Origin: Macrosoma leucophasiata
Taxonomy: Eukaryota > Arthropoda > Insecta > Lepidoptera > Hedylidae
Direction of reading: 5' to 3'
Assembly: GCA_036365455.1 (NCBI GenBank)
Contig: JAWQUS010000022.1
Location: 5,456,001 to 5,520,000 of the forward strand
Length of the DNA: 64,000 nt
Position numbers and translations under genes: made by a program. This document shows positions 42,890 to 53,065 of this stretch, one piece after another; within the stretch, counting starts at the first letter, position 1; every line of letters begins with the position of its first letter. Under the pieces are notes generated by a model. It made no database searches. It was not told the DNA's origin and saw nothing but the letters and a program-made list of their open reading frames with translations.

Positions 42890-43079
42890 TATATAAAATT
42901 CTCGTGTCACGGTGTTCGAACTTGAACTCCTCCGAAACGGCTGGACCGATTTTAACCAAATTTTGCATGCATATTCAGTAGGTCTGAGAATCGGCCAACA
43001 TCTATTTTTCATAACATTTTTGGACATTTTTTTTTTTTAATTTTCTAGGGCGAAACGAAGTTTGCCGGGACAGCTAGTC
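42890..43079 (+). mobile_element. Helitron-like copy, short
   Basis: taatatataaaattctcgtgtc to gtttgccgggacagCTAGt; an internally shortened relative of 34799-35195. Confidence 0.65.
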
Positions 43080-43277
43080 GATATATAAATATCTACTTTT
43101 CACCGCACTACTTCGAAACGAGAACAGAATTTTGGTGCAATTTACTTTCACACAAGCTGCAGCTGACAGGCGGAAGTTTGCCGGCGGCCATATTGGTAAT
43201 GAAGGATATGACTTCGAGAAATTTGAAGGTTATCACGTATTACAAAACGTTAGGGCCAAAATTTCCTGTACGTATAA

Positions 43278-44358
43278 TAGGTTGGGGAAAAAGTCTTTTC
43301 GCATTATAGTATGTATGAACTTGTAATAAAATCTCTTTGGCTGTAGTATTTGTATCTGGCTGGTTTTGGTATCATTGAAAGTTAAAATTTTAAAGAACAT
43401 AATTCCAAATTCCTGTCAAGATGAGTGAATCTAATGAAGAAATTCGATACATTTTAAAATTTTACTACAAAAAAGGTAAAAATGAAACGCAAGCCGCGAA
43501 AATAATTTGCGATGTTTATGGACCTAGTGCAGTGTGTGTGAGAGTAGCACAAATTTGGTTTAAGCGTTTTCAATCCGGAAATTTTGATGTCAAAGATGCA
43601 CCTCGCTCTGGTCGCCCTATTACGGATAAAATGGATGCCATTTTTGAAAAAGTGGAGCAAGTTCGACATAGCAGTAGTTACGACGTAGCTGAAGAACTGA
43701 GAATTGATCACAAAACAGTTTTGGCGCATTTGAAAAAAGCTGGGTACAAAAAAAAGCTCGATATTTGGGTACCTCAAGAGCTCACTGAAAGAAACCTAAT
43801 GAACCGTGTACTCATTTGTGATTCTTTATTACGACGTAATGAAACCGAATCATTTTTGAAGAAGCTGATAACTGGTGATGAAAAGTGGATCACGTACGTC
43901 AAGAACGTGCGAAAAAGGTCGTGGTCAAAGGCCGGTCAGGCTTCACAGACTGTGGCGAAACCCGGGTTAACTCGCAATAAGGTGATGTTGTGTGTGTGGT
44001 GGGATTGGAAGGGCATTATTCATTATGAGCTATTACCACCAGGCAGGAATATCGATTCTGAACTCTACTGCGAACAACTGATGAGATTAAAGCAAGAAGT
44101 TGAGAGAAAGCGGCCGGAATTGATCAACAGAAGGGGTGTGGTGTTTCATCATGATAACGCTAGACCTCACACATCTATAGCCACTCAGCAAAAATTAAGA
44201 GAGTTTGGATGGGAGGTGTTAATGCATCCGCCGTATAGTCCTGACCTTGCACCTTCAGATTTCCACCTGTTTCGGTCTCTTCAGAATTCTTTATGCAATG
44301 TTAGGTTAACATCACGAGAGGACTGCCAAATCCACTTGTCGCAGTATTTTGAGGCCCA
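43278..44358 (+). mobile_element. Mariner element lacking its 3' end
   Basis: The 5' terminus aggttggggaaaaagtc at 43279 is present. Sequence homologous to the complete copy at 55338-56652 stops near 44355 and is replaced by unrelated repeat K (44360-44580). No 3' inverted repeat, so it is not mobilisable. Confidence 0.9.
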
Positions 44359-44476
44359 AATTTTTTTCAAAATTTCAACGACATTAACTTCGCATTGTAC
44401 GACACAATTTCATAATACAATACAAAATAAACACGCCCTGCGTCAATCCCGACCATACAGATTATGTTTTATGTAA
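43421..44476 (+). pseudogene. Mariner transposase, catalytic core open, C-terminus replaced
   Basis: 351 codons, of which about 311 are transposase. N-terminal DNA-binding half: IRYILKFYYKKGKNETQAA helix-turn-helix region, SGRP (63-66), second HTH about 85-110; WVPQEL (116-121). Catalytic triad D153 (TGDEKW), D245 (HHDNARPHT) and D280 (YSPDLAPSDFHLF), with 34 residues between the last two: the DD34D signature of mariner. From residue about 311 the frame runs into foreign sequence and lacks the last ~35 residues of the normal protein. Binding to inverted repeats could persist; activity is uncertain. Confidence 0.9.
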
Positions 44477-44600
44477 ATTTTCGCTGAAACCCGTGACCCG
44501 TGATGCCTACAGCGGTACTAATAAATAAGTGAACTTTTGCATTGATAATATTATTCCAATAAATGCCGAAACTTTTCTTGTTTGTCTTCAAAATCTATCT
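44360..44600. repeat. Repeat K, copy 1
   Basis: acacgccctgcgtcaatcc, cgtgacccgtgatgcc, aacttttgcattgataatatta. Related copies at 45890-46110 and 48720-48840. Confidence 0.5.
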
Positions 44601-44651
44601 AGGTCATCAAAATATCTATATCCATTGTGTCGCGTGTAAAATCTAGTGTTT

Positions 44652-44782
44652 AATAATAATGGCAACCCTTGATACGTCACACTGCCGGGTACGAGTCTCT
44701 CCCCTTTTTGGGGGGAGGCCTGGAGCTTATTTCACCACGCTCCTCCAATGCGGATTGGTGGAGATACGATTAGTGGCCAACC
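44652..44782 (-). mobile_element. 5S-headed SINE, 3' fragment
   Basis: taatggcaacccttga, gagtctctcccctttttgg, ccaatgcggattggtggaga. Confidence 0.75.
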
Positions 44783-45001
44783 AGATATAAAGAATTTGAC
44801 ATCCGTATCTCTGATATATGAATGTAGAAAAAGCACAAGAGGTGTGTCAGGACCGGGATATCTGGCGCTTCACACTTTCTGCCTACCTCTGAGAGACTTG
44901 GCGTGAAGATACATATCTACATACTTCTCTAATAGTCCTCGATATGGCAATCGAACACAGAACCCGCGCGTAATATTATTACTAGGCTACTGAGGCAGTT
45001 A
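44783..45001 (-). mobile_element. SINE-B remnant split by a LINE-2 tail
   Basis: agatataaagaatttgac before and ctactgaggcagtt after a plus-strand LINE-2 tail (44817-44917: gtcaggaccgggatatctgg, gagacttggcgtgaagatac). Confidence 0.6.
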
Positions 45002-45014
45002 AAAATATATTTAT

Positions 45015-45195
45015 TTATTACTAGTTGTTGCCCGCGGCTCCACCCGCGTGTAGGTCGCTTTTCGGAACATTTTTTCGGGATAAATTATAATATATATAAC
45101 AAAGGAGATGTTGCAAAAATGTGTAGACCTCCGGCCATGTATTGTACACAATATCATTAACAGGCAAAATCAATATAAAATCGTTTTTTACTGCA
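45015..45195. repeat. Helitron-like terminus plus repeat also at window end
   Basis: actagttgttgcccgcggc...cccgcgtg is a CTAG-type end (minus). The part caaaggagatgttgcaaaaatg to aacaggcaaaatcaata recurs at 63925-64000. Confidence 0.5.
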
Positions 45196-45888
45196 TATTT
45201 TCACATACTTAGTTTGGTTTGCAGTTACAAAACATTATTTGCAGTTAGAATTGCAACTCAAAACCCACATGGCGAAGATGGCGGGCGATGTAATTTTGAC
45301 ATTTTCTTTTTTTTTTATTGTTTTTTCATTATATAGTAGGTATTTGGAGAAAAAAGTAATATTTTCTAAATACTATCGAAATCGATTTCATGTGTTAATA
45401 CTAAGAACTTAATACTAATCGATTTCCAATTTAAAGAAATTCATCGGTACTTCTTTAAATTGATCGATTTGATTCATCGTTTTTTTATAATATGTGATGC
45501 ACTTGTAAGATACAGATAGCATTAGTTTTGTTTTATCTACATAGGTACTATCCCAAACATCGGCTGTATCGCCGCCATGTTAAGCATGGTTGAAAATGAT
45601 AAATCGTTTGAGTGAAATGTGGTTGTAACTCTAAAATATGTTCATGAATAAATTATTTGATTTTTTTTCGGATTCTTCTTTTATTTACCCATTTTTTGAG
45701 GACGTGTACGAACCAGAGCCGAGCTCGCAACATCAAATCAATGATTTCATCAAAATCGTTTAATAGTTTCGGCGTGATTGACGGACAGACATCCAAAGAT
45801 CCAAACAAAAAACTTTCACATTTATAATAGAATTGTGATCATAATATTAGCGTGAAACAGTGATTTTGACAAATCAATTCACAGCTAA
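45195..45888. other. Unassigned DNA
   Basis: No gene seen. A weak hairpin, caatttaaagaa/ttctttaaattg, is at 45429-45461. Confidence 0.3.
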
Positions 45889-46155
45889 AAATAAATCCAT
45901 TGTGTTGTACAAAGTGGCATCGATGTAAAATAAACACGTCCTTTATTAATTCCAATACCACAGACTACGTTATCATGTAAATTTCCGTGAAAATCTGTGA
46001 CCCGTGATGCCAACAGCGGCACAAACAAGTGTGTGAACTTTCGCATTAATATTATTCCAATCGACAGATTCGCAAACATTTCTTATTTACGTTGGATTAA
46101 AATCTATTTGTTCCTTTTCTTGTAAGGTCACACTGATGGTAGATGGTAAGTTTTT

Positions 46156-46432
46156 ACTGGTGTTAGATCTCCAGTGACGGAACTCGCGGGCGTAGGCACC
46201 ACCGCATTACCTAATATACTGGCCGCTAAATGTTCAGCACTATCGTGTTCCGGTCAGGTGATAATGTACGGCCCTGTAATTTCCGACACAGAGGCATAAC
46301 ATCTTAGGCCTCAGGAGTGGTAACTCATCTGCATTTTGACCTTGGTCTTCGTGTGGGTGTCTATAGGCTGCAGTCATGACTTAACATCAATGTGAACTGC
46401 ATGCTTTTACCACTTTCATTACATAAAAAAAA
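46156..46432 (+). mobile_element. SINE-A copy, full length with small deletions
   Basis: actggtgttagatctccagtg to cattacataaaaaaaa. Confidence 0.85.
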
Positions 46433-46476
46433 GATGGTAATGACTATTGTCTCCTAGAGATAAGAGTTATTATAAT

Positions 46477-46965
46477 GTATGTATGTATCTTCACGCCAGG
46501 TCCCTAACGGGGTAGGCAGTGTGAAACGCCAGATATCCCCCTCCTGACACACCTGCCGTGCTACTTCTACATTCATAATTCCCTTCATCCATGCACGCCG
46601 ATTCCTAAGACTTTTGACCCTAAACTCAGCCAGTACTCGAGTTGTTTGGTCAAGGTAGGACAGTCTTGGTCCTGGGCCTCTACAACCATTTACAATCGCA
46701 TTTTACATCTGTTTTGAGGACCCGGTTAGTCCAGCGGTGTGAGATGACCGTTTGATTCGAAGGGTCGCGGGTTCGATCCCCGCACCGGGACAAATAATTT
46801 GTATGGCCTACATATATTTGTTTCGGGTCTGGGTGTTTGTGTATGTGTTGTATGTGTACAAAAAAACTGTCTACAAAAATAAATAATGTATTGCGTGTAT
46901 TTATTTTTTTATTTAGTCATGCACTCATTCGACATTCTTTATCCACATGCCGAAACGATCGGACC
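46477..46965 (-). pseudogene. LINE-2 fragment split by SINE-C
   Basis: 46477-46713 (cacgccaggtccctaacgg to catctgttt) and 46914-46965 (agtcatgcactcattcgac). The reading frame is degraded. Confidence 0.75.
46714..46913 (+). mobile_element. SINE-C copy, nested
   Basis: Complete head gacccggttagtccagcgg, gggttcgatccccgcaccgg, then gggtctgggtgtttgtg. The 3' end is replaced by an AT tract. Confidence 0.85.
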
Positions 46966-47266
46966 TTAACTTGTCAAAGAGCCCGTTCTTAAAACATAGA
47001 TCGACGTTATATTTTCCTATCGATCGGAACAGTTTTGTGACAGTAGTTTCAATCCATGGTATAGATTACAATATCATCAATGTGTCCGTGACGTGCGACC
47101 TTCGGATCGCGTGTTATTTGTGTACGGAAGCAATATTTATAGATTTGTGTAGCGTCGATACAGGTGCAGTCTTTCAATTTGTCTTTTGAAAACACATTAG
47201 TTTTATGCGGCTTAATATTGTACAATAGGGATTACTATGAGATTGATTGTTTTTTAATTTTGTGGG

Positions 47267-47601
47267 TGTAGGGACAGGCCTACTATACCTTCACGCAACG
47301 ACACTTCTTATACAAACGTGGTCAGAGTCAGTCGCGCTGTTAGGAGAGCTCACTCGGCTTATGTAAAGTGTTTTAAAATAGATATAAAATATTGGTAACT
47401 ATCTTGGTTAAGGAATAAACTTTATTTATTTTATACACCAACTATTATTGGAGTGCCTCACCTTCTACAGTTAGAACATACATAACCAAACACATCAAAC
47501 ATATCTAACATTTGGTGAGCTCTCCTAACAGCGCGACTGACTCTGACCACGTTTGTATAAGAAGTGTCGTTGCGTGAAGGTATAGTAGGGCTGTCCCTAC
47601 A
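47267..47601. mobile_element. LTR-derived palindrome with U3 at both ends
   Basis: A plausible LTR of 244 bp (47267-47510, TGTAGGGACAG to TCTAACA, with an AATAAA at about 47413) is followed by tttggtga, primer-site-like. It then continues directly into an inverted copy of the first 87 bp of the LTR (47515-47601). The arms differ at one base. The 5-bp target duplication gtggg is at 47262-47266 and 47602-47606. Confidence 0.75.
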
Positions 47602-47823
47602 GTGGGATTGTATGGCAAAATAAACGAGTTGTTTACGTATTAAAATCTTTTATTTAAACTCACAACAACAAAATCTTAGAACACCGTAGTCACACTCGTC
47701 ACCGTACATCGCTCGTGGCTCGAATGGACGCCATCATTCCTTTCCCTCTCACTCGTACACATACTTCCCTTTCATTCATCCGCTGCGTTCATTTTCACTG
47801 TTATTTATAATCTTATCCCACAA

Positions 47824-48120
47824 AAACGTAACTTCACGCCTGTAATCCCCGAAGAGGTAGGCAGAGGTAAAATCATGCATTCAATCATACATGCAAACAC
47901 CGATTCACCGGTTACGTTTTTGGCCCATGTAACAGGTGGCGAGCCTGTTGACATCTCCAGGCACATTACCAAACTTCGAGGTACTGGGAAACTTCCAGAA
48001 AATGGAAAAATCAGAGATAAAGGATTTTAACCCGTTATCTCTGATAGGCCCCGACCCGGGAATCAAACCCAGGACCTCCAGCGTAATAGTAGTGGCCTGC
48101 TACCACTACGCCACTATACC
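47824..48120 (-). mobile_element. SINE-B copy
   Basis: aacttcacgcctgtaatcccc to ctgctaccactacgccacta; B-box side gacccgggaatcaaacc carries a change in the conserved TTCGA. Confidence 0.85.
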
Positions 48121-48229
48121 ATACATTAGGTTTATGCGGTTTAATAAAGTACTATGCGTGAATGTGAGATTGATTGTTTTTTTAAGTGATAACTTTTTAA
48201 GCATAGTTATGAAACGAAAAAGCGACAAA

Positions 48230-48456
48230 TAAAAGAGAGAGACTCATAAATCCATAAGATTTAACATGGGCGAAAAATAGACATAAAGCATTATACAGCG
48301 TTTCTTGGAAATTTTTAGAGGTTTCACTTTTACCCTGACATGTCGCATGATGTCGCTTTTCCACGAAAACGCGATGAGATATGCCACAAAAGTGAAAGAG
48401 TCAGATATATCGCTGGGGATGAAACTACCCGCAATTTCAACGTAATTCAAACGGTA
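48230..48456. repeat. Repeat Q, copy 1 (~228 bp)
   Basis: gactcataaatccataag to cgtaattcaaacggta. Differs from copy 2 (50101-50329) at about 7 positions. On the minus strand both keep a ~70-codon frame (YVEIAGSFIPSDIS, SDIMRHVRVKVKPLK) that I cannot match to a family. Confidence 0.7.
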
Positions 48457-48589
48457 GACGGTAGATAACGCGAACATAATCCTATACCTGTACGTAACTC
48501 AATTTCGACCTATCTACTAATGGGTCAGTGCTATCTACTAATGGGTCAGTTAAGCATGCGATGTGTGAATGAGATGTGTGATGCAGATA

Positions 48590-48720
48590 TATTTTTTTAT
48601 GAAAACAAGGTGGCAATCAATCTTGCAGGTCACATTGATGTTAAGTGATGACTGCAGCCTATAGGTGCTTTATAATATCATTGTAGACATCTAAACAAAA
48701 ACCAGAGGTCAAAATGCAGA
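48590..48720 (-). mobile_element. SINE-A fragment with repeat K attached
   Basis: gaaaacaaggtggcaatc to gaggtcaaaatgcag, then repeat K (48720-48840). Confidence 0.6.
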
Positions 48721-48891
48721 TTTTATAAAGTTTCATGGAAATCTCTGACCTCTGATTACGAAAGCACAAACAAATGTGACCTTTCGCATTAATAATATTA
48801 TTCCAATCGACAGATTCACAAACTTCTCTAGTTTTTATTGAATCTATTTGTTCATTTATTTTTGTAAGTTGTCGCTTATAATTTTTTGTTA

Positions 48892-49290
48892 TGTTATAAA
48901 AGTGGCAAACAAGCGTGCAGTTCACATTGATGTTAAGTGATGACTGCAGCCTATATAGACACTAACACAATGACCAGAAGTCAAAATGCAGATGCGCTGC
49001 CACTCCTGAGGCATTAGGTGTTATGCCTCTGTGCCGGAAATTACAGGGCCGTACATTACCACCTGACCGGAACATGATAGTGCTGAACACTACCATTTGG
49101 CGGCAAGTATATTATTAGGTTTAATTACAATTACAATTTTTTAAATGAAGAATGTAATTCATGCGAACGTCGTCAACTGCGTCATGGTCTTTGACCAAGC
49201 TCTTTTAAACGGAGAATTAAAAAAAAAGTGTATTAGGTAATGCGGTGGTGCCTACGCCCGCGAGCTCCATCACAGGAGCTACCACCAATA
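48892..49290 (-). mobile_element. SINE-A copy split by a LINE-1 tail
   Basis: Tail and body to tattaggt at 49120, then the LINE-1 tail, then tattaggtaatgcggtgg to ggagctaccaccaata. Confidence 0.85.
49121..49230 (+). mobile_element. LINE-1 3' UTR, nested
   Basis: taaatgaagaatgtaattc, tcatggtctttgaccaagc, A tail. Flanked by tattaggt at 49113-49120 and 49231-49238. Confidence 0.85.
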
Positions 49291-49311
49291 TTAATTAAAA
49301 AGGTGAATAAT

Positions 49312-49560
49312 TGATGGGTGATGCAGTGGAGCCTTCACCCTTGAGCTCCATCACTGGAGCTCTACCAGTAACTTACACGATTTTCCAACTTTTTTTGTAT
49401 GGCTCTGTAATTTCCGGCACACAGGCATAACACCTAATGCCTCAGGAGTTCCAGCGCATCTGCATTTTGACCTCTGGTCATTGTTCGGGTGTCTATAGGC
49501 TGCAGTCATCACTTAACATCAATATGAACTGCACGCTTGTTTGCCACTTTTAATCTATAA
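49312..49560. mobile_element. Two opposed SINE-A fragments
   Basis: Head fragment in minus sense (49312-49370, gagctccatcactggagctc) and tail fragment in plus sense (49397-49555, ggctctgtaatttccggc to tgccacttttaat). Confidence 0.7.
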
Positions 49561-49741
49561 TATAAAAATAAGTCGGGTTTTCCTTCCTGACGCTATAACT
49601 CCAGAACGCACATACCGATTTCCATGGTTCTGCATTCGTTGGAAAGGTCTCGGGCTCCGTAAGGTTTATAGCAAAGAAAAGTCAGGAAATTAATTCATAA
49701 AACGACATCCACGCGGGCGAAGCCGCGGGCAACAGCTAGTA
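49558..49741 (+). mobile_element. Helitron-like copy
   Basis: ataatataaaaataagtcggg to cgcgggcgaagccgcggg and caacagCTAGt. Confidence 0.6.
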
Positions 49742-50100
49742 CCTTATAAAAAAACTCTATTTTAAACAGACATCCAATCAATTTATTTCGGATCTGAACC
49801 TAATCCAACCGCAATTGTATCTACAACTGTTATTTTTTCATCTATATTCTCTTCACCAACCATTGTTATTTTGAAAACAAAGTTATTTGATACGTTTTAT
49901 TCCTTTTGTTACCCCATTACACTGTTTTCCTCGGTGAAAGAATGGAGTAGTAAATACGTGAAATTCTTTAGGACAGTTATCTGTTGGTGCCCTGCCAAGT
50001 GTACTGATATAATTTCACAGTCTATATTAAGGTTGTCAACTTCATTATACAGTATAACGCGGGATATGAGAATGCAAACCTGACAACAAAAAAACACAAA

Positions 50101-50329
50101 TAAAAGAGACAGACTCATAAATACATAAGACTTAACATGGGAGAAAAATAGACAGAAAGCATTATACAGCGTTTCTTGGAAATTTTTAGTGGTTTCACTT
50201 TTACCCTGACATGTCGCATGATGTCGCTTTTCCACGAAAACGCGATGAGATATCCCACAAAAGTGAAAGAGTTAGATATATCGCTGGGGATGAAACTACC
50301 CGCAATTTCAACGTAATTCAAACGGTAAA
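50101..50329. repeat. Repeat Q, copy 2, between 24-bp direct repeats
   Basis: Flanked by a perfect 24-bp direct repeat starting aacctgacaacaaaaa (50077-50100 and 50330-50353). Confidence 0.75.
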
Positions 50330-50415
50330 AACCTGACAACAAAAAAACACAAAGGGTTGTATTTTGGGAGTAAAAACTTGAATATTAACGTAGGTAGTGT
50401 TTTTTTTTTATTTTG

Positions 50416-50484
50416 TTGTTCCACCAACACCATCAACACCACCAATGCCACCAACGCCACCAACATTACCAACTCCACCAATGT
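50416..50484. repeat. Imperfect (CCACCAAYR) array, copy 1
   Basis: ccaccaacgccaccaacat-type 9-mers. A second array at 51183-51260 has the same word. Confidence 0.7.
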
Positions 50485-50801
50485 CAGTAAAATTTAAAAA
50501 TATTATTGAAAAAATTAAAATGATTGTATCAAGGCCTAATTTTCGCAAAAAACTAAAAAAAAAAATACGTTGTGCCTCGCGCGCAATCCAACCTTGATGC
50601 AAATGCGCCACTATCCCGTATGCTTTTTAGTTACAATAAAATATGTAGCAAGTGTGATCTAGATATCCACCATGACTCTCTAATTAAATTTAAAAATAAA
50701 CTGCAGTCATCCCATCACTGTAAAAATCCATTACATACAAATTAAAATAACGTAAGTATTAAAATATAATTAGTTAAGTTTATAACACATTTAGATGTTT
50801 A

Positions 50802-51037
50802 TTGTTTTATATTATTTCGCATTAACACATGCTTGTGAAATAATTAAAGTAAAATGGAAAGAAAAATTTGGCTTCAGGCGAGACTCGAACTCGCGGCCTA
50901 CTGGGAATCTAGTCTAGCCGCTCTTGAGCTACTGAAGTCCTCAAGGACTTCAGTAGCTCAATTGGAAGATTCAGTAGGCCGCGAGTTCGAGTCTCGCCTG
51001 AAGTCAAATTTTTCTTTCCATTTTACTTTAAAATAAA
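50802..51037 (-). mobile_element. FT4: near-perfect palindromic FT copy
   Basis: The two tRNA-like units meet head to head with almost no spacer (gaagtcctcaaggacttc at 50933-50950). The sense unit has lost its anticodon region. 15-bp target duplication acatttagatgttta at 50787-50801 and 51038-51052. Confidence 0.9.
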
Positions 51038-51182
51038 ACATTTAGATGTTTACATCAAGAAATGTTGTGTTCACCTGTAATTGGGTTGCATGCTAGATAT
51101 GTCTCATCAACTATATATTTATTATTTTTTCTATTCAATGTGAACATGTAACCTGTTGGTGTACCTAATAAACAAATAAATA

Positions 51183-51260
51183 ACGCCACCAAAGCCACCA
51201 AAGCCAGCAATGCCACCAACACCACCAACGATACCACCATTACAACCCCCCCACCATGAC
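51183..51260. repeat. Imperfect (CCACCAAYR) array, copy 2
   Basis: gccaccaaagccaccaaagc to accaccattacaaccccc. Confidence 0.7.
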
Positions 51261-51394
51261 AGCTGTCATTGGGTCCCCAAGTAAGCGTATGCAATTCTGG
51301 TCTCATGTCTGTTTTACGCATTTTCGATCACGTCACGTGTCCTAACGCGAGTTTAACATTTTTTACTTATCACAAAACGTGCAAGCACTAAGTT

Positions 51395-51430
51395 TACGTA
51401 GTTTATTATATATATATAATAAACTACGTA
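51395..51430. repeat. Perfect 36-bp palindrome, no loop
   Basis: tacgtagtttattatata and its exact reverse complement, next to the CTAG end of a Helitron-like copy. Confidence 0.95.
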
Positions 51431-51445
51431 ATATATATAGTATAC

Positions 51446-52134
51446 TAGCTGACCCGGCCACGCGTTGCTGTGGCTAAAGTTTTTGTTATATTACATTATA
51501 GTAAACAATCTAAGAGGAACAATAAGAGAACATCAGTCACGGAGTCCACTATGCTTTTTCACACAGATGGTATTTGTAAAAAAAATTGGTGATCTCCTTA
51601 TTTGACTTTCTACTACTATAACCCTTTAGTACAATGAAATTATTTACGAACAAAGACGAAAATGTTGATGTTGGTATACAAATTCACTGGATTGAGATTT
51701 GAAGGGGAAGTACGTTGAACACAATTAATTAAAATGTTCTTACACTTGATATTAAGCAGAAATCAATAGGTACAAAATAAAAATTTATAGCGTCAACAAC
51801 ACGTGGTAATTATGCTGTATAAATGTAGCTTATATGACATGTTTGTAGATTTACCATAGCAGCGCCATCTATTGATTACTTACTCAACCCAGTCGAAAGG
51901 TATCGACATCTGTTAGAATCATTTGGAGTTAACAGATAATTGCGACTGTCAAATAATAACAGACAAATAATTAGCAATTAATTAAAATTGCGACTATAAT
52001 TTGAGATTTAAACTATCCTATCTCTCAAGTTGGATCGAACTGCACATGGTGTGCGAATTTTATTATAATCGGTTTAGTGGTTTAGGAGTCCATTGAGGAC
52101 AAACATTGTGACACGAGATTTATATATATTAAGA
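51446..52134 (-). mobile_element. Helitron-like element, 0.69 kb
   Basis: actagctgacccggccacgcg (complement of ...gggtcagCTAGt) to gacacgagatttatatatatt. Longest member; matches 24244-24680 in inverted orientation. Its right flank is directly joined to a SINE-A. Confidence 0.7.
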
Positions 52135-52425
52135 TTACTGGAGGTAGAGCTCCAGTGACGGAGCTCGCGGGCGTAGGCACCACCGCACTACCTAATATAC
52201 TTGCCGCTAAATGGTGGTGTTCAGCACTATCGTGTTTCGGTCAGGTTGTAATGTACGACTCTATAATTTCCGGCACAGAGGCATAACACCTAATGCCTCA
52301 GGAGTGCCAGCGCATCTGCATTTTGACCCCTGGTCATTGTGTGGGTGTCTATAGGCTGCAGTCATCACTTAACATCAATGTGAACTGCACGATTGCTTGC
52401 CACTTTTAAAACATTAAAAAAAAAA
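52134..52425 (+). mobile_element. SINE-A copy, full length
   Basis: attactggaggtagagctcc to acattaaaaaaaaaa. Confidence 0.9.
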
Positions 52426-52750
52426 CTTCAAAAAGTTGGCAACCTTAGTGTTAAACAGAGGACAATGGGTTTGTTGTAGCAATAAATATCACAGCGGAAG
52501 CCAGTTATTTTGATAGCTATCGCGACTTTCCTGATTTCAACAAGTGTACTAATATGCTTTAAATTTATATTTGGCCGCGTCATTTCTATCACAAAGACGA
52601 AATATCCTAAGATCATATCTGCATTTTGACCTCTGGTTTTTGTATAGATACTTGAGGGTGTACAGACTCTTAATTAACTAGTTTGTCCCGGTCCTGACAC
52701 TTTTCAAACAATACTCGACTTATTTGTTCAAGGTAGTCTTGGTCTTCCTT

Positions 52751-52892
52751 ACACAAAGACCAAGGTCGAAATGCAGATGCGTTACCACTCCTGAGGCCTA
52801 AGGTGTTATGCCTCTGTGCCAGAAATTACAGGGCCGTATATTACCACTTGACCGAAACACGATAGTGCTGAACACTACCATTTAGCGGCAAG
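52751..52892 (-). mobile_element. SINE-A central fragment
   Basis: acacaaagaccaaggtcg to accatttagcggcaag. Preceded by a short LINE-2-like scrap (52684-52750). Confidence 0.75.
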
Positions 52893-52894
52893 AC

Positions 52895-53065
52895 AAGCTA
52901 GTGTCTTGTGTGTCGTCACCGAGTAGTCCACTCGCCGTCCGCGCGTAAACCGCGCGCCGCCCGCGTTTTGACCGCCCGCGGCTTGCGGTCGAGGCGGTAT
53001 AGAGCGGACCACTCGATTCGGTAGACGCAGGTCGGGTAGCTCTAGTGAACTATGACCCTAATATC
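52895..53065. repeat. GC-rich repeat, copy 2
   Basis: gtccactcgccgtccgcgcg, ggtcgggtagctctagtgaac. Shares its end with 41350-41585. GC content far above the surroundings. Confidence 0.4.

Noticed and set aside
50408..50611. Glycine/valine- or proline/threonine-rich small protein
   Set aside because: Product of the CCACCAAYR array in either strand.
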